Shown in pieces: positions 17,067 through 25,632 of a stretch of 64,000 nt of DNA. Below the pieces are notes generated by a model that was given only the letters and a program-made list of their open reading frames with translations, searched no databases and was not told the DNA's origin. The DNA lies in NCBI GenBank assembly GCA_003512955.1, contig DOTG01000038.1, positions 338,520-402,519 of the forward strand, in the 5' to 3' direction. This DNA is from Marinilabiliales bacterium. Lineage in GTDB: Bacteria; Bacteroidota; Bacteroidia; Bacteroidales; SZUA-534. Made by a program: the position numbers and the translations under genes. Position 1 is the stretch's first letter. Every line of letters begins with the position of its first letter.

Positions 17067-17331
17067 GTTTGTTTATTTTATGCCTTGCACGATGCTTTGG
17101 CAGTTTTGCACTATAAACTATTCAAATTAAAAGATGTTCACTAATATTTTAAATCAATTTCGTTTAGTTAGCAGAAAAGAATATTTTAATATCAGGTAGT
17201 CAGTATCGAGATATGAGATTGAGAGATACGAGACACAAGATAATGTGCAAATTTGATGATGGGCCAATTTACTCACCTCCAATATTTCAACAATTTAACA
17301 ATTCAACCTTGATACCCTGTAACCATTTAAC

Positions 17332-18192
17332 CTAACCATTAACTGAATCCGTAATCTGCTCATTTGATTGCCTGTTTCTTCGCTCATAGACCATTTTAAT
17401 TAATTTTGCCAGAAAAAAGATGAATGACAGCGTGAAAATGATTGCTGCTCCCGTGGGGATTCCTAACCAGAACGAGCCTGCTAACCCAGCCATTGTTCCT
17501 ACAAAACTAATGACAATTGAATAAATGATGATGCGTTTAAAGTTGTTTGAGAACAGGTTAGCCGTGTTTTGCGGAAGGGTAAGCATGCTCATGACCAGGA
17601 TAATGCCGGCAACTTTAATATTCATCACTATCCCCAAGGCGATAAGTAAAATCATGGTATAGTTTAGAAAATTAACAGGGGCTTTCTGCGATTTGGCAAA
17701 ACCTTCGTCGAAGGCAAAAAACAAAATGGGACGGTAGAACACCGAAAAGAAAATTACAACAAAAGCCGCCAATACTGCCATTACCCATAATTCAGAAGCG
17801 CTAACCGTAAGAATACTTCCAAAAAGGTAACTCATCAGGTTGGGGGTAAACCCCGGGGTAATATAAACAAAGATAATCCCAATGGCCATTCCTAGGGACC
17901 AAAGGATTCCGATGCTTGAATCGTTCCTGACATTTCCTTTTTTCGAAATCCATTCGATACCCAATGCCGAAATCATGGCAAACAGCGTGGCTCCCAGAAA
18001 TGGCGGCATCCCAAAATAAAAAGCCATACCAATACCTCCAAACGATGCATGGGTAATTCCACCGGAAATAAAAACCATCCGCTTGCTGACGATATAAGTT
18101 CCTAAAACCCCACAAATAATGCTTGACAACAACGCAGCCATAAAGGCATGGTTGATGAACGTATAACTGAAAAGATCAATAATTGCTTGCAT
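17332..18192 (-). CDS. znuB: metal (zinc-type) ABC transporter permease
   Basis: This is the integral membrane subunit of a zinc or manganese importer of the ABC-3 family. It has 286 residues and about eight hydrophobic segments, from IDLFSYTFINHAFMAALLSS to AAIIFTLSFIFFLAKLIKM. The family signature GGITHASFGGIGMAFYFG lies near residue 44, and GIVMNIKVAGIILVMSMLTL near residue 190. It sits three bases after the ATPase gene stop and is the last gene of the unit. The 265-base stretch beyond its 3' end, up to lpdA, has no gene, only AT-rich sequence with loosely repeated CGAGATATGAGA-like segments. Zinc rather than manganese is inferred from the His-rich substrate protein of the same unit. Confidence 0.92.
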   Translation of the reverse strand: MQAIIDLFSYTFINHAFMAALLSSIICGVLGTYIVSKRMVFISGGITHASFGGIGMAFYFGMPPFLGATLFAMISALGIEWISKKGNVRNDSSIGILWSLGMAIGIIFVYITPGFTPNLMSYLFGSILTVSASELWVMAVLAAFVVIFFSVFYRPILFFAFDEGFAKSQKAPVNFLNYTMILLIALGIVMNIKVAGIILVMSMLTLPQNTANLFSNNFKRIIIYSIVISFVGTMAGLAGSFWLGIPTGAAIIFTLSFIFFLAKLIKMVYERRNRQSNEQITDSVNG

Positions 18193-18195
18193 GGA

Positions 18196-18939
18196 TTATA
18201 ATTTATGAGGTGCCAAAACCTGGTGAGGAACCTCGCCATGAGTAATCAGCTTGATGGGGCAATTGTAATGGGTCAACTGCTCCTGAGTAATTTTGTTCGA
18301 TTGGTGGTAATGCAGTTTCCGGTTCACACAGGCAATGGTTTTTACATGGCTCGAAATAATTCCTAAATCGTGCGACACCATTAAAATAGCCATATTTTGG
18401 TTCAATGATTTTAACCACCCGAAAAGTTCATGTTCAAACTGATTGTCAACAAAGGTGCTGGGTTCGTCCAGGATCAACAATTCCGGCTGGTTCATGAGTG
18501 CCCGGCAAAGCAACGCCCGCTGCATCTGTCCACCCGATAATCGCCCGATAGATTTATTCTTTAAATGAATGATACCCGCCTGTTCCAATAATGATAAGGC
18601 ATATATTTTATCATCGGGGTTGAACTTTTTCCACAGTCCCTTTTTCCCTGCCAAACCGGAAAGTACCACATCAAAAACCGAAATGGGAAAATCCTTATCA
18701 ATAGGATTAATCTGAGGCAGGTATCCTATTTTTGAAGACTTAATATGATATCGGATGCTCCCTTCCCAATAAGGAATCAGTCCCAGGATGGTGCGTATCA
18801 ACGTGGTTTTTCCGCCACCGTTAGGGCCAATCACTCCAACAAAATCGTTGGGAGCTATTTCGAAGGTAACATTTTCCAACACCTTTTGAGTTTGGTAACC
18901 CACGGATAGGTTTTGAATTGCTACTAACGGATTATTCAT
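18196..18939 (-). CDS. znuC: metal (zinc-type) ABC transporter ATP-binding protein
   Basis: This cytoplasmic ATPase powers the permease encoded next to it. The 247-residue product has Walker A in GVIGPNGGGKTTLIRTILGL near residue 34. The Q-loop is GYLPQINPIDKDFP, the ABC signature GRLSGGQMQRALLCRALM, Walker B ELLILDEPSTFVDN, and the switch His MVSHDLG. All are intact. The tail RKLHYHQSNKITQEQLTHYN is His-rich, as in several zinc-uptake ATPases. The gene follows the four-helix-bundle gene in the same direction, with 132 bases between them that contain a G-rich repeat. That gap is larger than usual for this operon and suggests an insertion. Confidence 0.93.
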   Translation of the reverse strand: MNNPLVAIQNLSVGYQTQKVLENVTFEIAPNDFVGVIGPNGGGKTTLIRTILGLIPYWEGSIRYHIKSSKIGYLPQINPIDKDFPISVFDVVLSGLAGKKGLWKKFNPDDKIYALSLLEQAGIIHLKNKSIGRLSGGQMQRALLCRALMNQPELLILDEPSTFVDNQFEHELFGWLKSLNQNMAILMVSHDLGIISSHVKTIACVNRKLHYHQSNKITQEQLTHYNCPIKLITHGEVPHQVLAPHKL

Positions 18940-18958
18940 TTTGAGGTATTTAAAAAAT

Positions 18959-18993
18959 GGGAAAATGGGAAAATGGGGGTATGGGAAAATGGG
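18959..18993. repeat. short GGGAAAAT tandem repeat (possible G-quadruplex)
   Basis: The plus strand holds five runs of at least three G (18959-18993) separated by AAAAT or TAT, built from repeats of GGGAAAAT. The spacing of 3-5 bases allows a G-quadruplex. It lies between the four-helix-bundle gene and the ATPase gene. Confidence 0.6.
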
Positions 18994-19071
18994 ATTTCCC
19001 AGAAGCGCAAAATTGGTAAACTAAAAAAGCTGATTGCATATTATACTATTTTTCTTGGTGTAGCTTGTTTT

Positions 19072-19431
19072 CTACGACTTTATAAGATTAATAAGTCCAT
19101 TTTCTACTTTGTAATGGAGGTTATTCAACTCTTCAAATTCATTTTCAGATAATTGGTTAGCCTTGTTAAAACTATAAATCGAGGAGAAATACTCACTACT
19201 TGAACCTAATGAATAATTCAAAAAAACCAAATATTCTTTGGTACTTTTTCTACCATAACCTTCAGCAATATTCCTGCTTATGCTTTGCGAAGCATCAATA
19301 CAATTTCCCATTGTTTTCTTTAGTTCAAAAGGTTGTTTTGTTAGAATTTTACAGGTTAAAACATATAATTCAATTGCATCCTGCCATACAATAAGGTTGC
19401 AAAACCCTTTATTTGAATTCCATTTACCCAT
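19072..19431 (-). CDS. four-helix-bundle protein (S23 / 23S rRNA intervening-sequence family)
   Basis: This small helical protein of 119 residues belongs to the S23 family (TIGR02436-type). The family signature SISRNIAEGYGRKSTKEYL lies near residue 50, followed by FLNYSLGSSSEYFSSI. The opening LIVWQDAIELYVLTCKIL is the usual first helix. Homologues were first seen encoded in intervening sequences of 23S rRNA genes, but most are stand-alone genes of unknown function, often present in several copies per genome. Here the gene splits a zinc ABC operon between the substrate protein and the ATPase, on the same strand. G-rich (18959-18993) and C-rich (19489-19538) sequences flank it. This position suggests a mobile cassette. 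It could instead be a normal operon member; nothing links it to zinc. Confidence 0.88.
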   Translation of the reverse strand: MGKWNSNKGFCNLIVWQDAIELYVLTCKILTKQPFELKKTMGNCIDASQSISRNIAEGYGRKSTKEYLVFLNYSLGSSSEYFSSIYSFNKANQLSENEFEELNNLHYKVENGLINLIKS

Positions 19432-19488
19432 TTTGAAGTATTAAGTGTTCATTTCTTATTAATAATCTTACCAAAAAACTTAAAATTA

Positions 19489-19538
19489 CCCAGCTTTCCG
19501 ATACCCCAATTCCCCTTTTCCTCATCTTCCCAATTTAC
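19489..19538. repeat. C-rich sequence flanking the four-helix-bundle gene
   Basis: Runs of C (ACCC, ACCCC, TCCCC, TCCCA) separated by short AT-rich spacers occupy 19489-19538. They look like a degenerate inverted partner of the G-rich repeat at 18959-18993, so the two could bracket the gene between them. The similarity is of composition and spacing only, not a perfect match. Confidence 0.3.
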
Positions 19539-19562
19539 CAGCAACAAAAAAACAACCCCTCG

Positions 19563-20450
19563 TTATTCGTGCATTTCAGCAAACGCCTCCCCAAACTCCT
19601 TCATGGTATTGAACCAATCGTAATCCAAAGGATTCATGGAAACCACTTTCCCGTTGATTTGGCTGGCAATGGTACGGGCTTGGGCGTTGCTAAATTCTTT
19701 TTGTACAAACACCATTTGAATATTATTTTGAGTAGCAAAGTCAATAATGTTTTTTAATTTGTCAGCCGTAGCCTCTTTTCCGTTGTGCTCAATGGCCACC
19801 TGATGCAACCCATAATCGCGGGCTAAATAAGTCCATACCGGGTGATAGACAATAAAACTGGTCCCCTGGGCATGTTGCAACTGACTGCTGAGTATTTGAT
19901 GCACAGAGTCGCATTGGGTTGTAAACCGTGAATAATTTTGTTCCATTTCTGCCAGATGCTCCGGATATAATCCGGATAAGGCCCTAAAAATATTGGTGGC
20001 TTGTATCTTAACCAATTCCGGAGAGAGCCAGATGTGCGGATTGTAAACTTCTTGATGGTGCGCGTGTTCCTTGGTTGCTTCGGTTTGCGTGGAATCATCG
20101 GAGACAAAAGAAACTCCCAAAGAGGTGTCAAATACTTTCATATCGGGTGAAACCGAAACCAGTTTTTCCATCCAGGCGCTTTCAAAGGTGATTTGTCCAA
20201 TCTTAAAATAGGCCGACGATTTCGACAAAGCTTTCATCTGCAACGGGGTAGGCTCATAGGTATGCGGATTCCCTCCAGGAGGGATCATTACATTCACCTC
20301 AAGCCAATCGCCAGCAATCTGGTTAACAAAAAACTGCTGAGGAATAATGCTCACTGTCACTACAGGTTTTTCCGGTTTTGGAGCATTTGAGATGCAACCT
20401 GTACCTATCCACACAACTAAAACGAATACTGATACCGGGAATTGTTTCAT
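19563..20450 (-). CDS. znuA: zinc ABC transporter substrate-binding lipoprotein
   Basis: This is the metal-binding lipoprotein of the importer, 295 residues, of the ZnuA/TroA family. The lipobox is WIGTGC (Cys19), so the protein is anchored in a membrane facing the periplasm. The metal ligands are visible: GGNPHTYEPTP (His), a His-rich loop TKEHAHHQEVYNPHIWLSPE, SFIVYHPVWTYLARDYGL (His), and the C-terminal Asp region NPLDYDWFN. The His-rich loop is typical of zinc rather than manganese binding. It is the first gene of the unit, with a Bacteroidota-type promoter at 20470-20498 just upstream. Zur control is likely from the family, but I could not identify an operator with certainty. Confidence 0.93.
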   Translation of the reverse strand: MKQFPVSVFVLVVWIGTGCISNAPKPEKPVVTVSIIPQQFFVNQIAGDWLEVNVMIPPGGNPHTYEPTPLQMKALSKSSAYFKIGQITFESAWMEKLVSVSPDMKVFDTSLGVSFVSDDSTQTEATKEHAHHQEVYNPHIWLSPELVKIQATNIFRALSGLYPEHLAEMEQNYSRFTTQCDSVHQILSSQLQHAQGTSFIVYHPVWTYLARDYGLHQVAIEHNGKEATADKLKNIIDFATQNNIQMVFVQKEFSNAQARTIASQINGKVVSMNPLDYDWFNTMKEFGEAFAEMHE

Positions 20451-20469
20451 CTTTTTGAATTTAGAACGA

Positions 20470-20498
20470 CAAAATTAAGAAATAAACGGAAGTACAAA
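20470..20498 (-). promoter_or_regulatory. probable promoter of the zinc transporter operon
   Basis: On the minus strand TTTG (20498-20495) and TAATTTTG (20477-20470) match the Bacteroidota -33 and -7 elements, with a 17-base spacer, slightly shorter than the usual 19. The znuA ATG is 19 bases downstream of the -7 element. Confidence 0.45.
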
Positions 20499-20626
20499 CA
20501 GAGTGGCGATTTGTTTTATAAAGCCAGCATGTATAGCATCAAAATTTTATAAACCTCACATCGCAACCAATTGTTAAAAAAATCATCTACATACCTGAAT
20601 GAACTAAACCATAAAAACAGAAAACT

Positions 20627-21418
20627 ATGAAACATTTACTTGGCCTCATGTTGATTATCTGCACCTACACAGGTTTCGCCCAGGATAAAATTGTAAAAAC
20701 AACCGGTGATGTAGTAAACTGTAAGGTTTCAGAGATTCTTTCCGATGAAATAAAATATTATTATACCGATAATCCAAAAATAATTTTTGGTATTGATAAA
20801 ACTCTGGTTGATAGAATTGAATTTGCCACTGGCGAAACAATCAAAATTGACGGGAACAGTTTCGATAATTCTGAATATTATGCCAATCAAAGGAAAAGGG
20901 CATTAAAAATAAATTTTCTGTCGCCTTTACTGGGAAGTACAGAATTGGTTTATGAGCAAAATATCAAACCCGGTAAATCATGGGAAACTGCCATTGGTAT
21001 CATTGGGCTTGGTTTTGATACTTATGAGCTTAACAGCCAAGGTATTTATGGCAAGCTGGCTTATAAATTTATGAGGACTCCCAATTTTTATACCCAAAGA
21101 ATGCACTATGCCCACATTATGAAGGGAGCTTATTTTGCCCCCGAACTTGCCTTCCGGTATGCAAAGTACGATTACGAGGATTGGGATTATTACAATGGAG
21201 GGAATACGACAAGAAAAGAGGATCTAGCCCTGGCATTTACTTTAAAATTCGGAAAACAATGGGTTTTTGATGATGCTTTGGTGGTAGATACTTTTTTTGG
21301 TGTGGGTTATGGTTTTAGTAAAGATAATAAAGAGTCAATACCTTATGGTTTTGCTGTATTCGATAATGAATTTCCAATTGCATTAACATACGGATTACGA
21401 ATTGGTTGGGCCTTTTAA
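20627..21418 (+). CDS. secreted protein, probable outer membrane barrel
   Basis: This is an unrecognised exported protein of 263 residues with the signal peptide MKHLLGLMLIICTYTGFAQ. Residues 21-75 (DKIVKTTGDVVNCKVSEILS, IKYYYTDNPKIIFGIDK, VDRIEFATGETIKI) form the small domain often seen at the start of Bacteroidota proteins that describe a 'GDVI.CKV..I....I.Y' repeat. The rest (LNFLSPLLGSTELVYEQ region, then LAYKFMRTPNFYTQRMHYA and KGAYFAPELAFRYAKYDYED) has barrel-like alternation and a final YGLRIGWAF, an aromatic outer-membrane C-terminus. It is divergent from znuA and convergent with the MutS-like gene. No function can be given; an outer-membrane location is inferred. Confidence 0.8.
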   Translation: MKHLLGLMLIICTYTGFAQDKIVKTTGDVVNCKVSEILSDEIKYYYTDNPKIIFGIDKTLVDRIEFATGETIKIDGNSFDNSEYYANQRKRALKINFLSPLLGSTELVYEQNIKPGKSWETAIGIIGLGFDTYELNSQGIYGKLAYKFMRTPNFYTQRMHYAHIMKGAYFAPELAFRYAKYDYEDWDYYNGGNTTRKEDLALAFTLKFGKQWVFDDALVVDTFFGVGYGFSKDNKESIPYGFAVFDNEFPIALTYGLRIGWAF

Positions 21419-21438
21419 GATTGAAAATGGAATTATCA

Positions 21439-23253
21439 TCAATCAATAATCCCCATACGCTCCATTAAAAAAGAGGCATTCATATTTTTTGTGACCCCGG
21501 GCTGCAGTTTGTAATCAAATTGCAGCTCGTTGTTTTTAATGGCCACTTCAAAACACAAGGCTTTGAATACCTGGGGCTGTTGTTCTGCCAAACGGGCTAA
21601 TTCCAGATCGTGGGTAGCCACCAATCCGTAAGCATTTTTCCGGGTAATTTTTTTTACAAACCCAATAGAACCTTTGCGCTTATCCTCGGAGTTTGTCCCG
21701 CGCAGAATCTCATCCAGAATAATGAACAGTTTTTCACCTTTATCCAATTCTTGCGCAATCCGCTGCAATCTTTTCAGTTCGGCAAAAAAGTACGATTCAT
21801 GCTTCATCAACGAATCCTCGGTACGCATGCTGGTAAACAATGGTAAAGGAGTGAATACCATTTTGGTGGCACAAACAGGTGCACCACAGCCCGCCAAAAC
21901 CAAATTCGAAGCAATGGTCCTTAAAAATGTACTTTTCCCGGCCATGTTTGCTCCCGTGATGATGGTATAACGTTGTGAATCATCAATATTGAAGTGGTTA
22001 CATACACGGGTTTCTTCATCCAATAAGGGATGCCCCAATTCTTCGGCAGTAAATTCAAAGCACTCATCGGCCAGAAGCGGGAAAATGTATTCCGGGTGAT
22101 TAAAACGGAAATTCGCCAAACTCATCAGGGCATCAAAATAGGCAACTGTTTTTTGCCACTCTTCAAAATCCATTTGATGTGTCCGTTGCCACTTTTCAAT
22201 ACGCCACAAACATTGCCAATCCCAAAACAAAAGGCTGTTCAGCAGAATACCAATCAGGATGTTGTTCCTATTATCCAACGCATCAAGCAGGGTTGTCAAT
22301 TGTTGAATCTGCTTGCTGACAGGAAGGGCATTTTTAAATAATTTTTGATGAAGTTCTTGGGTTAAAGAGGCTTGGGGTTTGATATTTTCAATGAGTTTCA
22401 TCAATTGCAGCATTTTTTTCAATTGCAAATGACCCGACGAAAGTAGCGCATAACGTTTATTAAATTCCTTTAAACCAACACCCACGCAGCCAAGATTGAA
22501 AATCATCAGGTAAATAAACACAGTCCAATTCACCCAATTACCTATAACCAAAGCCAATACCGTAAAATTTAGCAGAGGCCAAAGCCACAGTAAAGCGGCA
22601 AAAACTCTTTTTGACTTAAAGAACGAGGGTTGGGTCAACCACTTTTCAATAATTTCTTTTTCGTTTTCTCCTGTTGGATAAAGCCTGCCAAATGCCCCGA
22701 ATGATTGCCGGAACTCCACATCCGGAGCCAATTCTTCAATGGATTGCTGTTGTTTTAAGATAATTTGAGTGGGTAATGGGGTTTCCTTCAACCAAAAAGC
22801 CAGCAACTTTTTCCCTCCTTGGGTTACAGTCCGGTTCAGAAATTGAAACAGCGAACCCGGACCAAACAAATCAATATCATACGAATAAACATGTCCCACA
22901 TCAATAAACCCGTTACCTCCATCGGATCCGCTAAAATCACCCAGACAACTTTTTAACTCCAATTGATTAATCTCCAACAATTTCAACAAATAACCGCGTT
23001 TATCTTCCACCCGCTTATGCCATTTAATGAAAACAAAAAAGACTATCAAAAAGGCTGCCCCAACAGATGCCCCTAACCACGAAAACACTGGATAAAGCCA
23101 AATCCATGAAACCAAGCTGCATGCAAAAACCAGCAATCGTGAAAAAGAAAGCACGAAATGCTTTTGCTGTATCGAGGAAAGGCTTTTTGTTAAAACATCT
23201 ATACGCTGTTGATATATCTTTGCTTGTGAACGTCCCATCTTAAATTTATTCAA
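21439..23253 (-). CDS. MutS-family ATPase with N-terminal membrane segments
   Basis: This is a MutS-related protein of 604 residues, shorter than MutS (about 850) and lacking the mismatch-recognition domain. Residues 40-85 hold two hydrophobic segments (LLVFACSLVSWIWLYPVFSW and VGAAFLIVFFVFIKW), and residues 220-262 a further hydrophobic pair. The core/clamp helices follow. The C-terminal ATPase has Walker A ITGANMAGKSTFLRTIASNL, the conserved SMRTEDSLMKHESYFFAEL, Walker B LFIILDEILRGTNSEDK, and the switch ATHDLELARLAEQQP. Such membrane-linked MutS-like proteins are common in Bacteroidota but their role is undefined. They are unlikely to act in mismatch repair. The gene is convergent with the barrel-like gene and probably transcribed alone. 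Confidence 0.88.
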   Translation of the reverse strand: MNKFKMGRSQAKIYQQRIDVLTKSLSSIQQKHFVLSFSRLLVFACSLVSWIWLYPVFSWLGASVGAAFLIVFFVFIKWHKRVEDKRGYLLKLLEINQLELKSCLGDFSGSDGGNGFIDVGHVYSYDIDLFGPGSLFQFLNRTVTQGGKKLLAFWLKETPLPTQIILKQQQSIEELAPDVEFRQSFGAFGRLYPTGENEKEIIEKWLTQPSFFKSKRVFAALLWLWPLLNFTVLALVIGNWVNWTVFIYLMIFNLGCVGVGLKEFNKRYALLSSGHLQLKKMLQLMKLIENIKPQASLTQELHQKLFKNALPVSKQIQQLTTLLDALDNRNNILIGILLNSLLFWDWQCLWRIEKWQRTHQMDFEEWQKTVAYFDALMSLANFRFNHPEYIFPLLADECFEFTAEELGHPLLDEETRVCNHFNIDDSQRYTIITGANMAGKSTFLRTIASNLVLAGCGAPVCATKMVFTPLPLFTSMRTEDSLMKHESYFFAELKRLQRIAQELDKGEKLFIILDEILRGTNSEDKRKGSIGFVKKITRKNAYGLVATHDLELARLAEQQPQVFKALCFEVAIKNNELQFDYKLQPGVTKNMNASFLMERMGIID

Positions 23254-23322
23254 ATGTTCTGGCCATTATCGCCACTGAAATGAATCCGCTGCTAAAACTA
23301 ATTAAAACTGGAAAAAGGAATC

Positions 23323-25101
23323 TTACTCTTGGTGAGCCGAATCGTTCGATTCAAAAAGCAGTTTCATGTCGCGCCGTTTCCCAAATTCATAATAATCTTC
23401 GGGAATAACACGCCAATTGCTGGCCTTAACAGGTTTTATGGAAGGATGCGATTCTATCCATTTCATCACATAGTACCTTAAATCATACTCCGAAACTTTA
23501 ACAATCCGTTGATTTAGCTCTTTGTCGGACAAGCCTACACCAACTGTTAAATGACCGCCGCCGCCATTTCCCTGGTAGGAGTTCACTGCCACCGAATAGG
23601 TTGAATCGGCATAAAAAGCCTGTCCATTGGAAAAACCGAGGATTTTGATTTTACCCCCGTCAGGTTTTGAAACATCCACTAAATAATCGATGCCTGAAGC
23701 CGAGGAAAAATTGTAGTATTTATTCTTAAACCTCACCTGCCCGGTGGCATCGGTTTCAAGTTTTAATAAATGATCGTTGAAACTGCTCATTTGGTTAAAC
23801 CACAACGCGTAGGAATATTCCAAATACTTGTCAATCTCGCCCCCAGTTAACGAAAGGGTATAAAGCAGGTTTTCATATTTATACAGATTAAACAAATCGC
23901 CCACTACCACAGGGCCTTTTTCAACTTGAGTGCGGTACGAAAGTGGGGAACAGAAAGAAACATCAGCCTTCGAAACTTCCATTTGAACATTCTGTATCAA
24001 ATCAATAAAAGCACTATTGCCAAAATAGGCATCTTTGGAATCCACAGCCTCGGTAAATTCACCAATCTGCCTCGATACATAGTTTAAAATTGTATTTGAC
24101 GAGGATTGAAAAGTAGCCATAAATAAAGAATCGATGGGGCGGTCATTCATTTCAACCACTTTTGCATCAATTAGCTTTTCATAGGTACCCTTCGAATGGT
24201 TTTGTTTAAATTTAATGCTGATGGCGGCAACTGCTCTGGCATGGCTTCTTGGATCGAGCAACAAGACGGTATCACCTTGTATATTCACCACTTTTTCGTT
24301 GTAAAACTTATGATCGTGCCCTGCCAAAACCAGATCGAATCCCGGAACCTGCTGAGCCACCAGCTTGGTTGCATTTTCATTCATGAACACAGTACCATCT
24401 GCATTTTCATAGTTATAATCAACGCCGGAATGAAACAATCCAACCAGTAAGTCCGGTTTTTCCTTTTCCAGAATGATGGGCACCCACTTTTTAGCGGTTT
24501 CCACCATATCGTCGAACCGCATGCCGCTCCAAAGATTCTCGGGCAACCATTTGGGGATTCCGGGAGTTATTAATCCCAACACAGCAATTTTAATCCCTTT
24601 CCGTTCAATGATGGTATAAGGTTCAAAATAGGGCTCCCCGGTACTGGTATTCACGGCATTGGCAGCCAGGTAAGGGCATTTTAGCTGTTTCCGGAACCGA
24701 TCATACACCGCGTGGCCCGTTTCAATATCGTGGTTTCCCACGGAAGCGGCATCGTAGTCCATAAAATTAAGCACATCGGCAGCAATATGTGCCGAAGTTG
24801 TATCTTCATAATTGTAATAATAAACCGTAGGTTGCCCTTGAAGCAAATCACCATTGTCCAATAAAATTACTGCATCGTTTCCATGCGTTTGCCTTTCCGA
24901 TTGGACGAAAGAATACACATGGGCCAACGAATTACCTGAGGGTCTTCCTTCCACATAATTAAATGGGAAAAAGGTTCCGTGAACATCCGTGGTCTGGTAA
25001 ATATATAATTCTGCCGATTCAGGCTTTTTGGGTGTACATCCCGAAAAAGTCAATCCTGCCAAAAGAATTAAAACGAACAAACGTGTAGGCTTTATCATCA
25101 T
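23323..25101 (-). CDS. 5'-nucleotidase / 2',3'-cyclic phosphodiesterase-type lipoprotein
   Basis: This periplasmic metallophosphoesterase dephosphorylates nucleotides or cyclic nucleotides for salvage. I start at the ATG at 25101. The frame is open to 25215, but only this start places the lipoprotein signal at the N-terminus (VLILLAGLTFSGC). The binuclear metal motifs are in order: YQTTDVHGTFFP, LLDNGDLLQGQP, SVGNHDIETGHAVYDR, VGLFHSGVDYNYE, and LAGHDHKFYN. The C-terminal substrate domain (YKYENLLYTLSLTGGEIDKY, VAVNSYQGNGGGG) is also present, so it is a full UshA/CpdB-type enzyme of about 592 residues. The DVHG and GNHD.E.G forms resemble the CpdB side of the family. The gene stands alone between the MutS-like gene and a divergent small reading frame. 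Confidence 0.9.
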   Translation of the reverse strand: MMIKPTRLFVLILLAGLTFSGCTPKKPESAELYIYQTTDVHGTFFPFNYVEGRPSGNSLAHVYSFVQSERQTHGNDAVILLDNGDLLQGQPTVYYYNYEDTTSAHIAADVLNFMDYDAASVGNHDIETGHAVYDRFRKQLKCPYLAANAVNTSTGEPYFEPYTIIERKGIKIAVLGLITPGIPKWLPENLWSGMRFDDMVETAKKWVPIILEKEKPDLLVGLFHSGVDYNYENADGTVFMNENATKLVAQQVPGFDLVLAGHDHKFYNEKVVNIQGDTVLLLDPRSHARAVAAISIKFKQNHSKGTYEKLIDAKVVEMNDRPIDSLFMATFQSSSNTILNYVSRQIGEFTEAVDSKDAYFGNSAFIDLIQNVQMEVSKADVSFCSPLSYRTQVEKGPVVVGDLFNLYKYENLLYTLSLTGGEIDKYLEYSYALWFNQMSSFNDHLLKLETDATGQVRFKNKYYNFSSASGIDYLVDVSKPDGGKIKILGFSNGQAFYADSTYSVAVNSYQGNGGGGHLTVGVGLSDKELNQRIVKVSEYDLRYYVMKWIESHPSIKPVKASNWRVIPEDYYEFGKRRDMKLLFESNDSAHQE

Positions 25102-25225
25102 AGTAAAAAATTTATTTTCTTCAAGGCACGAAGTTAACAATTTAAACCCGTTCCAAATAGTTAGATGCATACAAACAAAAAAAATAGCAGCCCTTTTATT
25201 AAAATAATAATCCATATACCATTGA

Positions 25226-25254
25226 TTGACTGTGTGTAATAAAAATAATTTTTG
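25226..25254 (+). promoter_or_regulatory. possible promoter for the small secreted ORF and first phosphofructokinase
   Basis: TTG (25226-25228) and TAATTTTTG (25246-25254) resemble the Bacteroidota promoter with a 17-base spacer. The -7 element has one extra T compared with TAnnTTTG, so the match is imperfect. Confidence 0.35.
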
Positions 25255-25292
25255 GATAAAATCAAATTAGAACGGTTCTATGATTTTTTTCA

Positions 25293-25613
25293 TTGCAAAA
25301 CAAAACAGGAATATTACTTTTGTGTTGCTTAACATTATTTTACAGCATGTTGCCAAAATTCTTATTAGCAGACAATAGCCAAGATTCCTTAGGCAGGTTA
25401 TTCGTGGTTCACACCGAAGAGCCCCGGTTTATTTTAGAAGGAACTGATGATGATTCATTTGAAGAGCAAAATTTACATTGGATAGATGAACCAACTATTG
25501 ACAATCAGTCTATTGAAACCCTTTTGAATCAGGCACAACAATTCTTAGAAGAAGAGCTTTTGAATCAGGAATCACTTTACGATGAAATAATCAGAGAAAA
25601 CTCATTAACATAA
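25293..25613 (+). CDS. small hypothetical protein with hydrophobic N-terminus
   Basis: This is a 106-residue reading frame, 19 bases upstream of the phosphofructokinase gene and in the same direction. It starts at a TTG at 25293; an ATG at 25347 would remove the hydrophobic segment (TGILLLCCLTLFYSMLPKFL). The rest is strikingly acidic, with EEPRFILEGTDDDSFEEQN and a helix QAQQFLEEELLNQESLYDE, and has no positive clusters. The signal-like start suggests export. I do not recognise a family. The frame could be spurious, since the start codon is weak, but its codon pattern and tight spacing to the next gene favour a real leader gene. Confidence is limited. Confidence 0.4.
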   Translation: MQNKTGILLLCCLTLFYSMLPKFLLADNSQDSLGRLFVVHTEEPRFILEGTDDDSFEEQNLHWIDEPTIDNQSIETLLNQAQQFLEEELLNQESLYDEIIRENSLT

Positions 25614-25632
25614 AAATTCAATTTTAATTTAT

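Noticed and set aside
17067..17331. Loosely repeated CGAGATATGAGA-like segments after the permease gene
   Set aside because: Short and imperfect; consistent with AT-rich intergenic drift and not a defined element.
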